Assembly (NCBI GenBank): GCA_020635955.1
Contig: JACJYW010000006.1
Location: forward strand, 45,001-109,000
DNA from: Crocinitomicaceae bacterium
GTDB taxonomy: Bacteria; Bacteroidota; Bacteroidia; Flavobacteriales_D; Crocinitomicaceae
Direction: 5' to 3'
DNA length: 64,000 nucleotides
Numbering within the stretch: position 1 is the stretch's first letter; every line of letters starts with the position of its first letter. A program made the position numbers and the translations under genes. A model generated the notes under the pieces. That model did no database searches and had not been told where the DNA came from. It saw only the letters and a program-made list of their open reading frames with translations. Shown in pieces: positions 62,253 through 64,000 of the stretch.

Positions 62253-63482
62253 TTATCCTGAAATTACAATATTGTCAATCTCCCAAGTTCTACCGTTGGA
62301 GTTGGTTCCTATATATTTAAAAGCTATGTACAAATTTCCTCCTGTATATGCTGAAAGATCAATTGACCCAGATGGATGGAATCCCCAAGCCGAAGTGTTA
62401 GGATCCCAGCTAGCAGTTGAAGTTATATCTATCCAAGTACCAGTAGTGGATGGATTACCCGTGCCCGGATAATCAGTTGAAACCAATAATTGAAGAGGGT
62501 CTCCTGAATAGTTGCAATCATTATCAAAAGATAAAGATGCAGAAGTAGAATTTGAAAGATCTAATTGGGGAGATAAATACCAGCTCTCGGCAGCAGAATT
62601 CACAGTACCATTCCAGTTGGTAATATTAGCGAAAGTATTTCCTCCAATATATTTCGTTTCCCATAGGGTTGTGCCTACAACAACATAGTTAATCCAACCT
62701 CCTGAATTTAAGTCATCATCTTCAAAATCCTTTGCAAGAATTTGTCCTGCACATCTGGTGCCTGTTAAATTGACTTCATTAATAGATCTAATAGTCAATT
62801 GAATATCACTATTGTATCTACCTACTATACAAACTACGGATCCATTACCCATTGGAACTTCATCTCCTGCCCATGAAGCAAAACCTGAGCTTCTGACAAT
62901 AATGGTTTTTCCATTACAATCTTCAAGAATAACATTTGCAGAGGCCTGATTATAGGCGTCTGCCCAGGTGCTGCCAAGGTTGGCAAAGGTGACCTGTACA
63001 TTTTCCAGTTTTACCAGTTTAGCCTCATCCTCAAAGCCAATTGAATCAATAGTCATTACTTCTGGTAAGATCAAGTTGTTAGCTGATTGTTTGACAATCA
63101 TTTCGTCTGGATTAATTGAGTCTAATTGAATTACTCCGGCATATTCACTTAAATAAGCACCTGCTAATGCAATACGGACTGAATCTCCAACTGCGAAATC
63201 ACTTCCAGATGTTAATCTAACTTGAATAGCTCCAGTATGATCTTGTAAGTATAAGTTCTTATATATATTTCCTTCTGATTCATCCATGGTAATGATACCA
63301 TAAACGTGTAAAGTATCTGTAATAGAAACACCTCCAGGAGAAAAAGCCTGTTGCCAATTTCTTAAAGAATCAATTGTAATGACACTTCCAGATTTAATTA
63401 CATTCTCGGGTGGCGAATCCGGTTCTTTTTTACAAGCCGTTAAGGCTGCAATACCAAGCGCTATAAATAGTAGTTTTTTCAT
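62253..63482 (-). CDS. DUF5689 lipoprotein, copy A
   Basis: 409 residues. Lipobox LTAC (Cys17). DUF5689 domain (VITIDSLRNWQQ, LHVYGIITMDESEGNIYKNL, DHTGAIQVRLTSG) followed by the choice-of-anchor J domain (DFEDDDLNSGGWINYV ... RTWEIDNIVISG). Closely similar in layout to the 61028-62251 protein. Three bp downstream of the TonB-dependent receptor, so translated from the same message. Probably a surface lipoprotein helping the receptor capture its ligand. Confidence 0.9.
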   Translation of the reverse strand: MKKLLFIALGIAALTACKKEPDSPPENVIKSGSVITIDSLRNWQQAFSPGGVSITDTLHVYGIITMDESEGNIYKNLYLQDHTGAIQVRLTSGSDFAVGDSVRIALAGAYLSEYAGVIQLDSINPDEMIVKQSANNLILPEVMTIDSIGFEDEAKLVKLENVQVTFANLGSTWADAYNQASANVILEDCNGKTIIVRSSGFASWAGDEVPMGNGSVVCIVGRYNSDIQLTIRSINEVNLTGTRCAGQILAKDFEDDDLNSGGWINYVVVGTTLWETKYIGGNTFANITNWNGTVNSAAESWYLSPQLDLSNSTSASLSFDNDCNYSGDPLQLLVSTDYPGTGNPSTTGTWIDITSTASWDPNTSAWGFHPSGSIDLSAYTGGNLYIAFKYIGTNSNGRTWEIDNIVISG

Positions 63483-63485
63483 GTG

Positions 63486-64000
63486 CTAGAATCTTAAAGT
63501 GGCCATTATAAAATAATTCAGCCCCATCATATAAGAATACTTAGGAGGGAATTTGTTCACATTAGTTCTGTCAAACCTTAGTTGCTCAAAGCCACCAGCA
63601 ATAAAATTGGTGTTGTTAGTGACGTTTGAAATGTTTCCGAATAAGCTTAAGAAGTAGTCACCAAATTTGAATGACTTACCTCCAATGATATTTAAAGTAT
63701 ATCCATTCGCAATTTTGTGCTGATCTAAAGTTTGTTCCCATTGAGGGTCAGCTGTAACAAATCCCTGAACAGCTTCTTCAGTTCTTCTGTCTGGTGAAGG
63801 GTCAAAATAAATATCCATGAAGTAATTAAAATTAGCTCCAACGAACCAATAGTTCTTTCCTGAATATTTCAATCCAACTGATGCTGCTGATTGCGGCATA
63901 CCACCAATTTTGTAATTCTGTAGGTAAACAGTTTTGTTAGAGTCGATCAGTTCAGCTGAATTATCTCTGTATACATATGCCGTTGGTCTTGAGTTATAGA
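63486..64000 (-). CDS. TonB-dependent receptor, C-terminal part (cut by window end)
   Basis: The frame stays open to the right edge: upstream of the internal Met at 63899 it reads on through YNSRPTAYVYRDNSAEL to base 64000, so only the last 171 or so residues are present. The sequence is typical of the last strands of an outer-membrane TonB receptor barrel (YWFVGANFNYFMDIYFDPSP, FGDYFLSLFGNISNVTNNTN, SYMMGLNYFIMATLRF, terminal aromatic Phe). First visible gene of the operon with the two DUF5689 lipoproteins and the OB-repeat T9SS protein. Confidence 0.85.
   Translation of the reverse strand, partial: YNSRPTAYVYRDNSAELIDSNKTVYLQNYKIGGMPQSAASVGLKYSGKNYWFVGANFNYFMDIYFDPSPDRRTEEAVQGFVTADPQWEQTLDQHKIANGYTLNIIGGKSFKFGDYFLSLFGNISNVTNNTNFIAGGFEQLRFDRTNVNKFPPKYSYMMGLNYFIMATLRF

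Noticed and set aside
63486..63899. Treating the 137-codon frame as a complete small gene
   Set aside because: The frame is open upstream to the window edge and reads as the last strands of a TonB-receptor barrel; the Met at 63899 is internal.

Overview
The window is AT-rich chromosomal DNA from a member of the Bacteroidota, most likely a marine-type Flavobacteriales or Crocinitomicaceae-like bacterium. The lineage call rests on three things. The protein families are characteristic: several TonB-dependent receptors, type IX secretion (T9SS) C-terminal sorting domains, a GWxTD protein, imelysin and DUF4856 lipoproteins, two DUF5689 lipoproteins and a SiaC-type protein. Shine-Dalgarno sites are scarce. 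The promoter box TAnnTTTG recurs close to start codons. No phage, insertion sequence or CRISPR array is visible, so the window reads as core and semi-core chromosome.

Layout. 1-2265: the 3' two thirds of a 23S rRNA, then a 5S rRNA with its terminator. About 2200-2800 is a rearranged, repeat-rich non-coding stretch holding a duplicated 5S tail and terminator, a 16-nt inverted copy of 5S sequence, a Bacteroidota-type stem-loop and purine-rich simple repeats. 2.8-7.3 kb: RluA-type pseudouridine synthase, panB, a CoA-binding protein, a sodium:solute symporter and thioredoxin. 7.3-13.2 kb: a 22-repeat LRR protein, two glycosyltransferases and a GWxTD protein. 13.35 kb: tRNA-Ser(UGA). 13.5-19.5 kb: a large secreted unknown, an MFS transporter, a lipoprotein, a cytochrome c, folD, a lipoprotein archaemetzincin and a SiaC-family protein. 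19.6-23.3 kb: a small membrane protein, a SulP transporter and beta-carbonic anhydrase (probable bicarbonate operon), facing menC. 23.4-31.3 kb: recR, an outer-membrane unknown, trxB, a superfamily 2 helicase, a polyprenyl-phosphate sugar transferase, a lipoprotein and a Gfo/Idh/MocA oxidoreductase.

31.4-38.6 kb: a secreted EEP-family nuclease or phosphatase, facing a tight four-gene operon of DUF4856 lipoprotein, imelysin lipoprotein, HTTM (vitamin K-dependent gamma-carboxylase-like) membrane protein and TonB-dependent receptor. I regard this operon as the most interesting system here: the HTTM protein keeps residues aligning with the catalytic His and Lys of gamma-glutamyl carboxylase, and the genes overlap as though made together. 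38.7-44.1 kb: a GH92 alpha-mannosidase, ROK kinase and sugar permease (mannose scavenging). 44.2-48.5 kb: asnB-type amidotransferase, two glycosyltransferases and a WcaF-type acetyltransferase with overlapping frames (surface polysaccharide). 48.6-51.8 kb: an Omp28-like T9SS cargo protein and a lytic transglycosylase-like protein. 51.8-52.7 kb: two gene-poor patches around a small membrane protein. 52.7-58.9 kb: a glutamine amidotransferase, RidA, a membrane protein, an M61 peptidase, dihydrolipoyl dehydrogenase and a nucleotidyl-cyclase/HD fusion. 59-64 kb: a minus-strand operon of TonB-dependent receptor (cut by the window end), two DUF5689 lipoproteins and a T9SS protein with OB-like repeats, perhaps for extracellular nucleic-acid use.

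Envelope functions dominate. Cytoplasmic housekeeping genes are interspersed, and menC and gamma-carboxylase-like chemistry may be linked through a menaquinone-type quinone. All function calls come from reading motifs; no database search was run.
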